IMG/VR virus record: IMGVR_UViG_3300017971_000306
Span: 1 to 61,397 of that record
Direction: 5' to 3' (one strand)
Length of the DNA stretch: 61,397 bases
From: a virus
Shown: piece by piece, positions 18,858 through 26,109 of the stretch
How positions within the stretch are numbered: position 1 is the stretch's first letter
Layout of the letters: each line of letters begins with the position of its first letter
Notes under the pieces: model-generated
What the model was told of the DNA's origin: nothing
Seen by the model: the letters and a program-made list of their open reading frames with translations, nothing else
The model's database searches: none
Translations under genes and position numbers: made by a program

Positions 18858-19238
18858 TCATTCCTCCGCAACAAAGCAATTAGCCTTGACCTGCCCGCTG
18901 ATTGCCTTGAGTTTGATTGTTACCCCGGAGGAGACACGGCCCGCAATCGGCTCCCCGGCCTCGGCCACCTCATCCATGGGGAGGATCGAGCCCCCATTAT
19001 CAGGGCCCACCTGCAGGCTAGCCCCGGTGGCCACCTCCGTCAGCTGTATGACATAGCGGCCCGGGGTTGTGAGGTTGTCCACAGGGAGGTCCACGGTGAC
19101 TCCTGCGCCAATCGTGATCTCCCCGGCCTGAAAGCCCGTGCCTGTTTGAGACAGCCGGATATTCTGGGCCGCCAGCCCTTGGTCCTTGATCTCACCCTTG
19201 TTAATGTTGATGGTGTCGTTCAATGTGATGTCGCTCAC
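18858..19238 (-). CDS. Hypothetical beta-rich protein (126 aa)
   Basis: Start chosen at GTG 19238 (VSDITLNDT), with GAGGAGGGA eight bases upstream and a GTGA overlap with the previous stop region; longer versions would include the upstream gene end. The product is Gly/Thr/Val-rich with repeated short strands (ITIGAGVTVDLPVDN, GVTIKLKAISG), like small virion or sugar-binding beta proteins. No family recognised; between terL and portal. Confidence 0.6.
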   Translation of the reverse strand: MSDITLNDTININKGEIKDQGLAAQNIRLSQTGTGFQAGEITIGAGVTVDLPVDNLTTPGRYVIQLTEVATGASLQVGPDNGGSILPMDEVAEAGEPIAGRVSSGVTIKLKAISGQVKANCFVAEE

Positions 19239-19239
19239 G

Positions 19240-19593
19240 TCAATCCCTCCTCTGCAACAAGCTTTCCAGCTTGAAGTATGCCGCATCATCTAGCGCAAAG
19301 CCCACCTCGGCCTCCTGCATTTCACCGAGCCCCTGCAGGCCTGTATAGTCTGCCAACCAGTTGTTCAATGTCTTCCACTCCTCCTGCCCTGCCTCCATAA
19401 AGCTGAAATTGAGCACGTCCGGCCTGCATGTCGGGGGCAAGCAGATCTCCACCTTGAGCTTTGAGGAGATCCCCCATTTGACAGTCAGGTCCTGCATGAT
19501 GGCAACGGCCTGACCCGGGATCTCCACCCACTGATTGATTAGCCGGAGGAGGGTGTGGGCCTCGTGCGGTATGCCTACATATGGTGTCATCAT
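19240..19593 (-). CDS. Hypothetical protein (117 aa)
   Basis: ATG 19593 with GGGGGAGGAA upstream, overlapping the terL stop. N-terminus HTLLRLINQWVEIPGQAVAI is helical; the rest is mixed. Cys residues occur in CLPPTCRPDV. Unknown function; packaging-portal interval. Confidence 0.6.
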   Translation of the reverse strand: MMTPYVGIPHEAHTLLRLINQWVEIPGQAVAIMQDLTVKWGISSKLKVEICLPPTCRPDVLNFSFMEAGQEEWKTLNNWLADYTGLQGLGEMQEAEVGFALDDAAYFKLESLLQRRD

Positions 19594-21092
19594 TTCCTCC
19601 CCCATGTTCCGGCTGTTTTCTCAGCTTCCCCAAGATTGTTGAGCTTGTTGAATGCCCCGGAGCACGCATCCACCTGATCCTTGAATGCCGCTCCCGGCCC
19701 AAATGCTTCCATCTCATCCACAAAATCCTGAACCCAAGGCCCTGCGAGCAGTGCCACATTCCCGATCTCCACCTGTGCGGACAGGGGCTGGGCCCGGACA
19801 AACTTGTCACCCGTGGCTGTCTCCCGGAAGGCCGGGAAGCCCTTGAGCATGCGCACAGTGCGCTCGGCTGATTCCTTGCCGCCGCTCCCGGGCTCCTGCT
19901 CTGTCCAGATCTGCACTGTGTATGGTGCGCCGGACCTGTTCTCACGGTCCATCTCCGCAACCTGCAAGATGCGCTTTTCCCGGGACCCGTATGACCACTG
20001 GCCCTTCACAACGTCCTCAATGATGAAGTCAAAGGGGCCATCCTTCATCTTGTGCATGAGCAGGCCTGCGGTCCGGGCTCCCCGGCCCTCACTCCCGGCC
20101 TTGTCCCAATAGCGCACTGACTTCTCAATACTGCGCCGGGAGATAGCCTGTATGATCTTGAGCTCACTGACCTTCATCATCCCGCCACCTCTCGGGCTGG
20201 GCCTCTGCTGTAGCTGTCCGGCTGTGCCGTATGACCCAAGTGACCGCTCCAGCTTCTTGAGCTCAGCATCACCAAATCGGGCCGGACACAGCGGCTGGTC
20301 AGTGCGTCTGCGAGGGTCCTTGAAGCCGAGGGTGGACCGGACCCTGTTGGTGCCCTCATATCGGGCAGGCAGACAAAGGTGGTCCCATTCCTCGGCTTCC
20401 CGCTCAAGCACGTGGCCTGATAGATCCTTCTCATGTACCCTCTGCATAATGATCACATATGCACCTGTCTTCATATCGTTGAGCCGGGAGGACATTGCTT
20501 CATCCCACCAATCGAGGCAGGCCTGTCGAGTGGCCTCAGATTCACCCTGCCTGACATTGTGCGGATCATCCACCACTATTATGTCCCCACCCTCCCCGGT
20601 CAACGCTCCGTCAACGCTAGTGGCCAGCCTGTAGCCATTCTGATTGTTCTCATATCGGGTCTTGGTATTCTGATCACCTACAAGCACGAGATCCGGCTGT
20701 GCCTCATAGAGCAGGTCCTGAAACAGGGGGGAGTTGAAGAGCCTCCGGGCCTTGACGCTATCCCGGGTGCTGAGGGTCTGCGCATAGGATGCAAACAGCC
20801 ACTGCCGCTCCGGGTGCTGTAGCCAATCCCAGATCGGCCAGAACACCGAGACAATCAATGACTTGCTATGGCGTGGTGGGATATTGATGAGAAGCCGCTT
20901 GACGGTCCCGGCTGAGACAGCCTCCAGATGATTGCACATAGCCTCGATATGCCAGCCCGGGACATAATCACGTTTTTCAACCACCTTCCAGAACAGCCGG
21001 ACAAAGTGGCTCAGGCTCACGAGGGCCAAAGCCTTGTCTATAGGGTCAAGGGCACGCAGGGGCTTTCTCCGGGAGGGGGTGATTGTTCTCAT
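19590..21092 (-). CDS. terL: Terminase large subunit
   Basis: 500 aa. ATG 21092 is chosen because GGGAGG sits ten bases upstream and the start overlaps the preceding small gene as ATGA. The ATPase has a Walker A variant PPRHSKS (about residues 72-78) and a Walker B GGDIIVVDDPHN (catalytic acid near 176). The nuclease half has YWDKAGS and a late DQVDA aspartate set. TerL cuts concatemers and drives DNA through the portal. Confidence 0.95.
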   Translation of the reverse strand: MRTITPSRRKPLRALDPIDKALALVSLSHFVRLFWKVVEKRDYVPGWHIEAMCNHLEAVSAGTVKRLLINIPPRHSKSLIVSVFWPIWDWLQHPERQWLFASYAQTLSTRDSVKARRLFNSPLFQDLLYEAQPDLVLVGDQNTKTRYENNQNGYRLATSVDGALTGEGGDIIVVDDPHNVRQGESEATRQACLDWWDEAMSSRLNDMKTGAYVIIMQRVHEKDLSGHVLEREAEEWDHLCLPARYEGTNRVRSTLGFKDPRRRTDQPLCPARFGDAELKKLERSLGSYGTAGQLQQRPSPRGGGMMKVSELKIIQAISRRSIEKSVRYWDKAGSEGRGARTAGLLMHKMKDGPFDFIIEDVVKGQWSYGSREKRILQVAEMDRENRSGAPYTVQIWTEQEPGSGGKESAERTVRMLKGFPAFRETATGDKFVRAQPLSAQVEIGNVALLAGPWVQDFVDEMEAFGPGAAFKDQVDACSGAFNKLNNLGEAEKTAGTWGRK

Positions 21093-21331
21093 CCTGCAAG
21101 GCCCTCCCAACGGTACACATCAGTCACATCGTGCACATGCGATGTGTGCGATGCTAGAATGTGTATTTGCGCAAAAGGGGCTAGCCGGGAGCGGTCCACA
21201 TCGTTCACATCATACACATGCGATGTTATCAATGTGCTCAATGTGTACTCGGGCCAGAAGCTGGATTTTGGGGGAGGGGTCATTGATAGCATCAGTAGCA
21301 TTAATGGTATTGATGTGTACTTTGCGATCAT
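21089..21331 (-). CDS. Small protein between terS and terL (80 aa)
   Basis: ATG 21331 overlaps the terS stop (ATGA) with GGGAGGAAAGCC upstream, and its stop overlaps the terL start (ATGA). Both couplings argue that this is a real gene. The protein holds two copies of a SHV(Y/H)DV(N/T)DV motif produced by the DNA repeat at 21113-21225. No family recognised. It may exist mainly because the DNA repeat has a packaging role. Confidence 0.65.
   Translation of the reverse strand: MIAKYTSIPLMLLMLSMTPPPKSSFWPEYTLSTLITSHVYDVNDVDRSRLAPFAQIHILASHTSHVHDVTDVYRWEGLAG
21113..21144. repeat. 32-bp direct repeat, copy A, between terS and terL
   Basis: Matches copy B (21194-21225) at 27 of 32 positions, ending in the identical CACATGCGATG. 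The copies are 81 bp apart, an in-frame distance. Position beside the terminase genes makes it a candidate packaging recognition site. Confidence 0.7.
21194..21225. repeat. 32-bp direct repeat, copy B
   Basis: Second copy of the repeat. Shorter partial units (CACATC, GATGT, CAATGTG) continue through 21241, giving the whole interval a periodic look. Confidence 0.7.
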
Positions 21332-21945
21332 GAGGCTTTCCTCCCGGCTACCAGCTCAAGCTTTTTGCCATTCATCTCGATCACACCCCCGGAGGCCTCG
21401 GAGATCTCCTTCAGCTGTTCCAGCTTTTCCCGGCCCAGCTTGGTCAGATCGAGGACCAGCGAATGGTCATGTTTGTGGTCCACCCTTCCCTCATGAATTT
21501 GCTTCTGAATGTTCTGCCACCGATCCGGGTGCCTGTTGCATAGCCAAAAGCAGATAGCCGCCACGTCAGGTGCGAGCATTTTCTTGGTGGTCCGGACCTT
21601 GGTTGCCGGCAGGGACACCTTGGCATCTCCCTTGCCCTGAGTCAGCATGATTTCCTCAACTGTGATCTCATCATATTCATAGCCGAGTGCTCGTTGCAGG
21701 AGGGACCGCTCAACATGTTCGGAATCAAACTTGTCACGGCCTCTTTTTATGGCATCCGCAAACTGTGTGTGGCGCACCATCCACTCACCAATAGTTGAAG
21801 TTGCTACACCCAGCACCTTTGCCAGCTTCCCGTTTGTGGCTCCTGTCTCTCCCACTACCCTCTCTGCTAGGTCGCATATGGCAGGGTCATAGGTTGAGGG
21901 TCTGCCTCCCTTGTTCTGCTTCTCGGGCATCTTTGTCCGTGGCAT
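21328..21945 (-). CDS. terS: Terminase small subunit
   Basis: 205 aa. Start placed at ATG 21945 (MPRTKMPEK), seven codons after another ATG, because GAGAG precedes it and MPRTK recurs as an N-terminus in this phage. The N-terminal half has a helix-turn-helix of the TerS type (GATNGKLAKVLGVATSTIGEW split over two helices) preceded by GGRPSTYDP. The middle is the oligomerisation part and the C-terminus (LGREKLEQLKEISEAS) would contact TerL. It recognises the packaging site. Confidence 0.88.
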   Translation of the reverse strand: MPRTKMPEKQNKGGRPSTYDPAICDLAERVVGETGATNGKLAKVLGVATSTIGEWMVRHTQFADAIKRGRDKFDSEHVERSLLQRALGYEYDEITVEEIMLTQGKGDAKVSLPATKVRTTKKMLAPDVAAICFWLCNRHPDRWQNIQKQIHEGRVDHKHDHSLVLDLTKLGREKLEQLKEISEASGGVIEMNGKKLELVAGRKAS

Positions 21946-22030
21946 AGTCACTCTCACATTGTACATTCACTCGGGTCTCAAAACTGGCAGGAGGATAGCC
22001 CGAAAGGGCTAGTCACGGAAGATGAATTTT

Positions 22031-22039
22031 ACCATACCA
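22031..22039 (-). promoter_or_regulatory. Possible late promoter (extended -10)
   Basis: On the minus strand TGGTATGGT reads as TG-n-TATGGT, an extended -10 shape, about 80 bases before terS. No good -35 hexamer is present at 17 bp. Confidence 0.25.
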
Positions 22040-22131
22040 CATTCTCGTAAAAGAGAAGGGTGCAACTATCTTATTGATCTTCAACGGTTTAACATGCAGT
22101 CACGAAAGCAAAAATTCAACTACGTTTTTTC

Positions 22132-22160
22132 TCGACTATGAGGCAAACATCCGATATACT
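22132..22160 (+). promoter_or_regulatory. Possible early promoter
   Basis: TCGACT at 22132-22137 and TATACT at 22155-22160 are 17 bp apart, a sigma70-like pair (4/6 and 5/6 matches), pointing toward the early genes. Confidence 0.35.
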
Positions 22161-22394
22161 GTTTGTCTATGGGGTGAATTGGTCTTTTCTCGGAAAGGAG
22201 AACAACGTTGCAAGTTTGTTCTCGTTTTTTAGAAAAAGTTGGTGAAATGCCGTATAAGGAAAAATGCACGAAAAAAAAGTTCAAAAAAGTTTAGTCCAAC
22301 GGGCTTGGGAGAAATAGTTGAATGAAAAAAAGAATGAACTTTTTTAGTGCAATAAACTCAACAAACGGTATGATTCTAGCTCTATTCTACACCC

Positions 22395-22556
22395 ATGACC
22401 ACAAGACACACAAACAAGGAGAGAAACACAACAACAGCGGGGAAGCGTTCCGGCCTCAACGTGACGAGGCAAGAGCGGCTGGACAACCCTTCTACCGGAT
22501 GCCGAAAGGACACGGCTCTGGTGGATGTTATCGGCCCAGCCAACACGGCTCAATAG
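22395..22556 (+). CDS. Possible small protein (53 aa)
   Basis: ATG 22395 opens a 53-codon frame (MTTRHTNKERNTTTAGKR...), rich in Thr, Arg and Asn. No convincing Shine-Dalgarno precedes it. It is the first plus-strand frame after the control region. The following 22557-22794 shows no gene, though GAGTACAGAC at 22756 resembles the leader used by early genes. Confidence 0.3.
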   Translation: MTTRHTNKERNTTTAGKRSGLNVTRQERLDNPSTGCRKDTALVDVIGPANTAQ

Positions 22557-22781
22557 CTAGAACAGGAACACTCGCCATATCAGCCGCCGATCAGAGGGGA
22601 TCGGGTCGAAACAGAAAGGCTGTGAAAGTCAAGACGCTATCGGAAAGCGGAACACCCTACAGGAGAGGCTAAGCAGAAACAGCCCCGAGCCGGAGGACCG
22701 GGACCCAACCAACCCTATAGGACCGCATTCAAGCCGAGAGGGGAGCGGAAACAGAGTACAGACAAACGAAACAAGCCCAAA

Positions 22782-22793
22782 AGGAGTACAGAC
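22782..22793 (+). promoter_or_regulatory. Conserved early leader AGGAGTACAGAC (first copy)
   Basis: An extended ribosome-binding element placed 0-2 bases before the start codon. Copies or close variants precede starts at 22795, 23132, 23352, 23802, 24027, 24551, 27118, 27964, 30181 and 33709. The AGGAG core pairs with 16S rRNA; the conserved TACAGAC is not explained by that. Confidence 0.75.
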
Positions 22794-22794
22794 C

Positions 22795-22902
22795 ATGAAG
22801 GCTTTTTTGAGACGCTGGCGCTTGATGCGCTGGAGGATGATCCCGGTGAGGAACATCGGTGATTGGATGAAGAAACAAGATCAACTCGCAAACATTATAT
22901 GA
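22795..22902 (+). CDS. Small basic early protein (35 aa)
   Basis: ATG 22795 directly follows AAAAGGAGTACAGACC, the early-gene leader, which is the main reason for calling it. The peptide is Arg/Trp-rich (MKAFLRRWRLMRWRM...) and may be amphipathic. No homology can be judged. Confidence 0.55.
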   Translation: MKAFLRRWRLMRWRMIPVRNIGDWMKKQDQLANII

Positions 22903-22912
22903 ACGCACCACG

Positions 22913-22940
22913 GAGCCCCGGGGGATCACCTCCGGGGCTC
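22913..22940 (+). other. Hairpin with anti-Shine-Dalgarno loop, copy 1
   Basis: Perfect 9-bp stem GAGCCCCGG/CCGGGGCTC with loop GGGATCACCT. The loop and adjacent stem read GGATCACCTCC, the conserved 3' end of bacterial 16S rRNA. It lies between two small genes, 11 bases before the next start. No T-run follows, so it is not a typical terminator. Confidence 0.7.
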
Positions 22941-22951
22941 GGAGATTGAGC

Positions 22952-23116
22952 ATGAAGGTTTATGCAAAACCCGCCACGGAGAACAGAGAGCAGAGGACAC
23001 GTGAAACACGTTGGATGGAACCAGTCAACGCTACATGGACGATGCTTCAAAACGACACGCTGGACCCGAGGAACACCCGGGGCCGGATCGGAAGGTGGGA
23101 GCCGAGGAACAACTAA
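22952..23116 (+). CDS. Small early protein (54 aa)
   Basis: ATG 22952 with CTCGGAG nine bases upstream, at the foot of the hairpin. The peptide is hydrophilic, rich in Arg, Asn, Thr and Glu. It ends just before the next AGGAGTACAG leader. Function unknown. Confidence 0.45.
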   Translation: MKVYAKPATENREQRTRETRWMEPVNATWTMLQNDTLDPRNTRGRIGRWEPRNN

Positions 23117-23131
23117 CACAGGAGTACAGCC

Positions 23132-23329
23132 GTGAAATACTACATCAATCGCATGAACGTCACCCGGGCCGAGGTTGTTGAGGCCCTCACCGAGGAGTAC
23201 ATGACCCCGGAGATGAGGCTGAGGGAGTTGGAGAGGAAAGCCCGGGCCGAGGGAAGGGCTCAGACAGACCTTTACGTGGATGCCCCGGCTGGTGGTTCAG
23301 TCAGGATGATTATCACAGTTACAGCGTAA
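23132..23329 (+). CDS. Small early protein (65 aa)
   Basis: GTG 23132 follows AGGAGTACAGCC. An N-terminal helix (VTRAEVVEALTEEYM) and a C-terminal beta segment are visible. Unknown; part of the early small-gene run. Confidence 0.65.
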   Translation: MKYYINRMNVTRAEVVEALTEEYMTPEMRLRELERKARAEGRAQTDLYVDAPAGGSVRMIITVTA

Positions 23330-23351
23330 CACAAAACGAGGAGTACAGACG

Positions 23352-23747
23352 ATGACGAAAACAGAAATACAACGCAGGGCACGGATGATCAGGAAGCTCA
23401 CAGGCTACAGGGCCGGATACATATGGGAAGCGCAGGGAGCCCGGGAGGAGCACGGGGAATGGGACGTCAACGGGATCTTGAATCAGGATGCCCCTTCTGA
23501 GATCATAGACAGCTGGGCCGGGGATCTCCTCACGTGGGATGATCTCCTGAAGGACCTTGTCCCCGGGATTCAGGTTGACTGCTACGTCACTGAGATCGTG
23601 GACATTCAGTATCAACACACCGAGCTGATCACAAACGTGTACTTTTGCATCGGCACCAAGGAGGATGAGGACATGGGGTGGTTCCAAGAGGTTTGCGGAG
23701 CCAAGCACATGGTCAATTTCAAGACTGGGGAAGTCACGAGAGTTTAA
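23352..23747 (+). CDS. Hypothetical early protein (131 aa)
   Basis: ATG 23352 follows GAGGAGTACAGACG. Acidic with many Trp and Tyr; no membrane or zinc motif. No family recognised. A strong intergenic hairpin (23758-23782) follows. Confidence 0.7.
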   Translation: MTKTEIQRRARMIRKLTGYRAGYIWEAQGAREEHGEWDVNGILNQDAPSEIIDSWAGDLLTWDDLLKDLVPGIQVDCYVTEIVDIQYQHTELITNVYFCIGTKEDEDMGWFQEVCGAKHMVNFKTGEVTRV

Positions 23748-23757
23748 CAGAACAGCC

Positions 23758-23782
23758 GGAGCCCCGGAACACCCGGGGCTCC
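23758..23782 (+). other. Intergenic GC hairpin
   Basis: Perfect 10-bp stem GGAGCCCCGG/CCGGGGCTCC with loop AACAC. No T-run follows. It lacks the anti-SD loop of the related hairpins at 22913, 25626 and 26064. It could stabilise the upstream mRNA end. Confidence 0.6.
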
Positions 23783-23801
23783 TCAATCGAGGAGTACAGA
23801 C

Positions 23802-24011
23802 ATGAAAGGCAAAGTCACTATTTGGAAGGAATCAGACACGCTCGTGGACAGGGCCGAGATGACCTTTGAAGAGGGCAAGGCCTTGGCTATCAAGAAGGCC
23901 AAGGAGATGAGTCACCCCGGAAGGATCGCAAGCGTGGATCTGGTGTTTGCCGGGGCCGGGACCTTCCGCACGATGAAGGTTTGGGCCGATGGAGAAACAT
24001 GTGAATTCTAA
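23802..24011 (+). CDS. Small early protein (69 aa)
   Basis: ATG 23802 follows GAGGAGTACAGAC. The peptide has an alternating strand-helix-strand pattern (KVTIWKES, EEGKALAIKKAKEM, RTMKVWADG). Unknown. Confidence 0.65.
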   Translation: MKGKVTIWKESDTLVDRAEMTFEEGKALAIKKAKEMSHPGRIASVDLVFAGAGTFRTMKVWADGETCEF

Positions 24012-24026
24012 TCAAGGAGTACAGAC

Positions 24027-24266
24027 ATGAGCAAAGCAATTCAACCGATACTATCACACCCGGGAATCAAGCCGAGGCCGAGGCCCGTGGACTTCACCGA
24101 TTATGGCTGGTTTGTAGCGCAGGTTTGTCAGCTTTCAGCTGACGAGATCCGCAAGCAGATATCAGCCCGTTGCCTGTTCGCCAAGAGGACAAAGCGGATG
24201 GGGGCCGTGGGACTGGTTCAGCACGATTACAAGTTTGACGAGATGGGGCAGTTGGTAACAGACTAA
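24027..24266 (+). CDS. Small early protein (79 aa)
   Basis: ATG 24027 follows AAGGAGTACAGAC. Basic protein with two Cys (VCQLSADEIRKQISARC). Unknown. Confidence 0.65.
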   Translation: MSKAIQPILSHPGIKPRPRPVDFTDYGWFVAQVCQLSADEIRKQISARCLFAKRTKRMGAVGLVQHDYKFDEMGQLVTD

Positions 24267-24280
24267 ACAGGAGACAGACG

Positions 24281-24526
24281 ATGACAGTTGGTGAACTGAA
24301 AGAAGCAATTGAGGATCTGGAGCGGATGGAAGGTGAGAAGGTGTTGGACATGGAGGTCTATGCGGTGTATGACTATGGCGACCACTGCCACACGAGGGCT
24401 TTGGTTGACTTCCGGGAGGCCGAGGTGAGGGTGCCCTATGAGACAGCCTACAGCGACACCGGGAAGGCCGTGAAAATGTATCCGGAGGATGATGAAGAAG
24501 GAACAGAAGCAGTTGTATTGAGCTAA
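24281..24526 (+). CDS. Small early protein (81 aa)
   Basis: ATG 24281 follows ACAGGAGACAGACG, a shortened form of the leader. MTVGELKEAIEDLERMEGEK followed by beta strands and an acidic tail is a shape common to small phage proteins of unknown role. Confidence 0.65.
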   Translation: MTVGELKEAIEDLERMEGEKVLDMEVYAVYDYGDHCHTRALVDFREAEVRVPYETAYSDTGKAVKMYPEDDEEGTEAVVLS

Positions 24527-24550
24527 CACACGAAAACAGGAGTACAGACA

Positions 24551-25615
24551 ATGACTAATGGCGACATAACCAAGAAGATCATGAAGGTGGTAAACAACAA
24601 CGATATCAGCAACGAGGATATGGCCAAGAAGGTCAGGCCGCTTCTGGGACAATTCCCGCTGTCCTCGCACAAGCTGGTCTATGATCAGGACATACAGGAT
24701 CTCCCGGAGGATCGCAAAGCGGCTCTGCTGGAGGTCTGCGCTGACTCGGACAAGGAGAAAGTGGAGCGTGGGATTGAGGCAACCATGGCTGATTTCGGGG
24801 CTAGCCGGGAACAGGCCGAGGGGATGTTCAGCCTGCCTTGGGGCCGCTACACCGGAGAGGCCAAGAAGGCCCCGGCCAAGAAGGCCGCACCCAAGAAGTC
24901 AAAGCGCACAAAACACCCCGAGCCGGAAACACCCAAAAAGGAGGTCAAGAAGATGAACGGTGATTGGACAGTCAACGCTGGAGAGGGTGATGAGGTTGTA
25001 CGGGTCACGGCCAATGAGCGGATTGCTCTGGACATAGCCCGCAACTATGACAGCCGGGAGGCCCAGCTGAGCGACAACTACAGCAACCTCACCGGGGCTG
25101 ATCTCATCGCCAACACGGGCTGGAGCCCGCAGAAGGCCGGAGGGGTGATTCACTCGATCATCAAGAAGGGGCTTGCCTGGCAGGATAGAACAGCCGATGT
25201 CGGCAAAGACATAGTATGGCTCACGGACAAGGGTGTTCATGTCATATTCAACATCCTCGACACCGAGAAGGCCAAGCAGGGAGAAAAGGCCGAGCCGAAA
25301 AAGGAGACAACAGAGGAGTTCAACGCCCGGAGGAAAGCCGAGCACGCCAAGAGGGCCGCTGAACAGCAGGAGCAGAACCAACTCCACTGGGAGGTCCGGA
25401 AAGAGCTCAACACGCTCAGGACTGCGGTTGATGCGGGACCTATCGAGCAGGAATGGTGCGACAAGCTGAGCCTCACGATCTGCAAAGCCAAGATGATCAA
25501 GGGCTCCAAGCTTCACGAACAGCTGAGCACGGTTTGGACCTCCTCCCGGTGTGCCAACCGGGAGTTGATCAAACTCACGCTGGGACTGATCACAGGTGAA
25601 GAGTTCAGAATGTAA
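24551..25615 (+). CDS. Probable DNA-binding protein (354 aa) with basic linker
   Basis: ATG 24551 after CAGGAGTACAGACA. Residues 1-105 are helical; residues about 108-135 are Lys/Ala/Pro-rich with PKKSKRTK, a module repeated in the SSB gene. The central part (SNLTGADLIANTGWSPQKAGG, then HSIIKKGLAW) looks like a winged helix-turn-helix. The C-terminal third is coiled coil followed by a helical domain. A host- or phage-DNA binding regulator is inferred; the family is not recognised. Confidence 0.65.
   Translation: MTNGDITKKIMKVVNNNDISNEDMAKKVRPLLGQFPLSSHKLVYDQDIQDLPEDRKAALLEVCADSDKEKVERGIEATMADFGASREQAEGMFSLPWGRYTGEAKKAPAKKAAPKKSKRTKHPEPETPKKEVKKMNGDWTVNAGEGDEVVRVTANERIALDIARNYDSREAQLSDNYSNLTGADLIANTGWSPQKAGGVIHSIIKKGLAWQDRTADVGKDIVWLTDKGVHVIFNILDTEKAKQGEKAEPKKETTEEFNARRKAEHAKRAAEQQEQNQLHWEVRKELNTLRTAVDAGPIEQEWCDKLSLTICKAKMIKGSKLHEQLSTVWTSSRCANRELIKLTLGLITGEEFRM
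24890..24915 (+). repeat. 26-nt segment identical to 50979-51004
   Basis: Encodes PKKSKRTK in the basic linker of this gene; the same 26 bases occur in frame in the SSB gene. Nucleotide identity, not only peptide identity, suggests recent sharing. Confidence 0.85.
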
Positions 25616-25625
25616 CATACAACCC

Positions 25626-25649
25626 GGGCCGGGGGATCTCCTCCGGCCC
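25626..25649 (+). other. Hairpin with anti-Shine-Dalgarno-like loop, copy 2
   Basis: Stem GGGCCGG/CCGGCCC with loop GGGATCTCCT, one base different from the loop of copy 1. It lies just upstream of ACAGGAGATGACTC and the start at 25667. Confidence 0.7.
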
Positions 25650-25666
25650 ACAACAGGAGATGACTC

Positions 25667-26056
25667 ATGAGCAGTTATTTCGACCAACTCAACAATCGGG
25701 TAGTGGGGGAGGATGTGGATGGCGTCATCCATGTAGAGCAGGAAATGATCCGGGAGGTTTTACTGGTCACAGGTGATCGTGAATTCCCGGAGGATCTGCG
25801 ACAGAAGGCCGTGGCCCTGATCGGAACATGGGCCGTGGAATCCAAGCTGGAGGAGTTTGTGCCGGGGATCGGGCCGAGCCCGGGTGTCAAGCATTTCAAG
25901 GTCATGGGGTACAGCCGCCTGATTCACGAGATGCACAGCCTGTTCCACGAGGTGGCCAGCAGGGAAATCAAGACCCGCTTTGGCAGGTTTGGGGACAGGC
26001 CCAACCTGACCCTGAAACAGCGGGACAACTGGATCAAGGAAACATTTGAGGACTAA
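25667..26056 (+). CDS. Hypothetical early protein (129 aa)
   Basis: ATG 25667 with ACAGGAG upstream. Mostly helical, with an acidic N-terminus and a basic C-terminal region (REIKTRFGRFGDRPNLT). No family recognised. Flanked on both sides by anti-SD-loop hairpins. Confidence 0.65.
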   Translation: MSSYFDQLNNRVVGEDVDGVIHVEQEMIREVLLVTGDREFPEDLRQKAVALIGTWAVESKLEEFVPGIGPSPGVKHFKVMGYSRLIHEMHSLFHEVASREIKTRFGRFGDRPNLTLKQRDNWIKETFED

Positions 26057-26063
26057 CAGAACA

Positions 26064-26090
26064 GGGGCCGGGGGATCACCTCCCGGCCCC
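26064..26090 (+). other. Hairpin with anti-Shine-Dalgarno loop, copy 3
   Basis: Stem GGGGCCGGG/CCCGGCCCC, loop GGATCACCT, again spelling GGATCACCTCC. It precedes ACAGGAGGGCTAATC and the start at 26110. Confidence 0.7.
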
Positions 26091-26109
26091 GCCAACAGGA
26101 GGGCTAATC

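Larger units (their letters stand above)
21946..22394. other. AT-rich divergent control region, no gene seen
   Basis: Separates leftward late genes from rightward early genes. It is much richer in A and T than the rest of the window, with A- and T-runs at 22127-22131, 22223-22230 and 22268-22290. TTCTCG occurs four times (22042, 22129, 22187, 22219). A small hairpin (AGCCC-GAAA-GGGCT) lies at 21998-22011. Candidate promoters face both ways. It is the best place for early/late control and possibly a replication origin. Confidence 0.6.

Noticed and set aside
22557-22794. tRNA or stable RNA in the early leader
   Set aside because: GGGTCGAAA resembles a T-loop but no cloverleaf can be drawn; no gene is supported.
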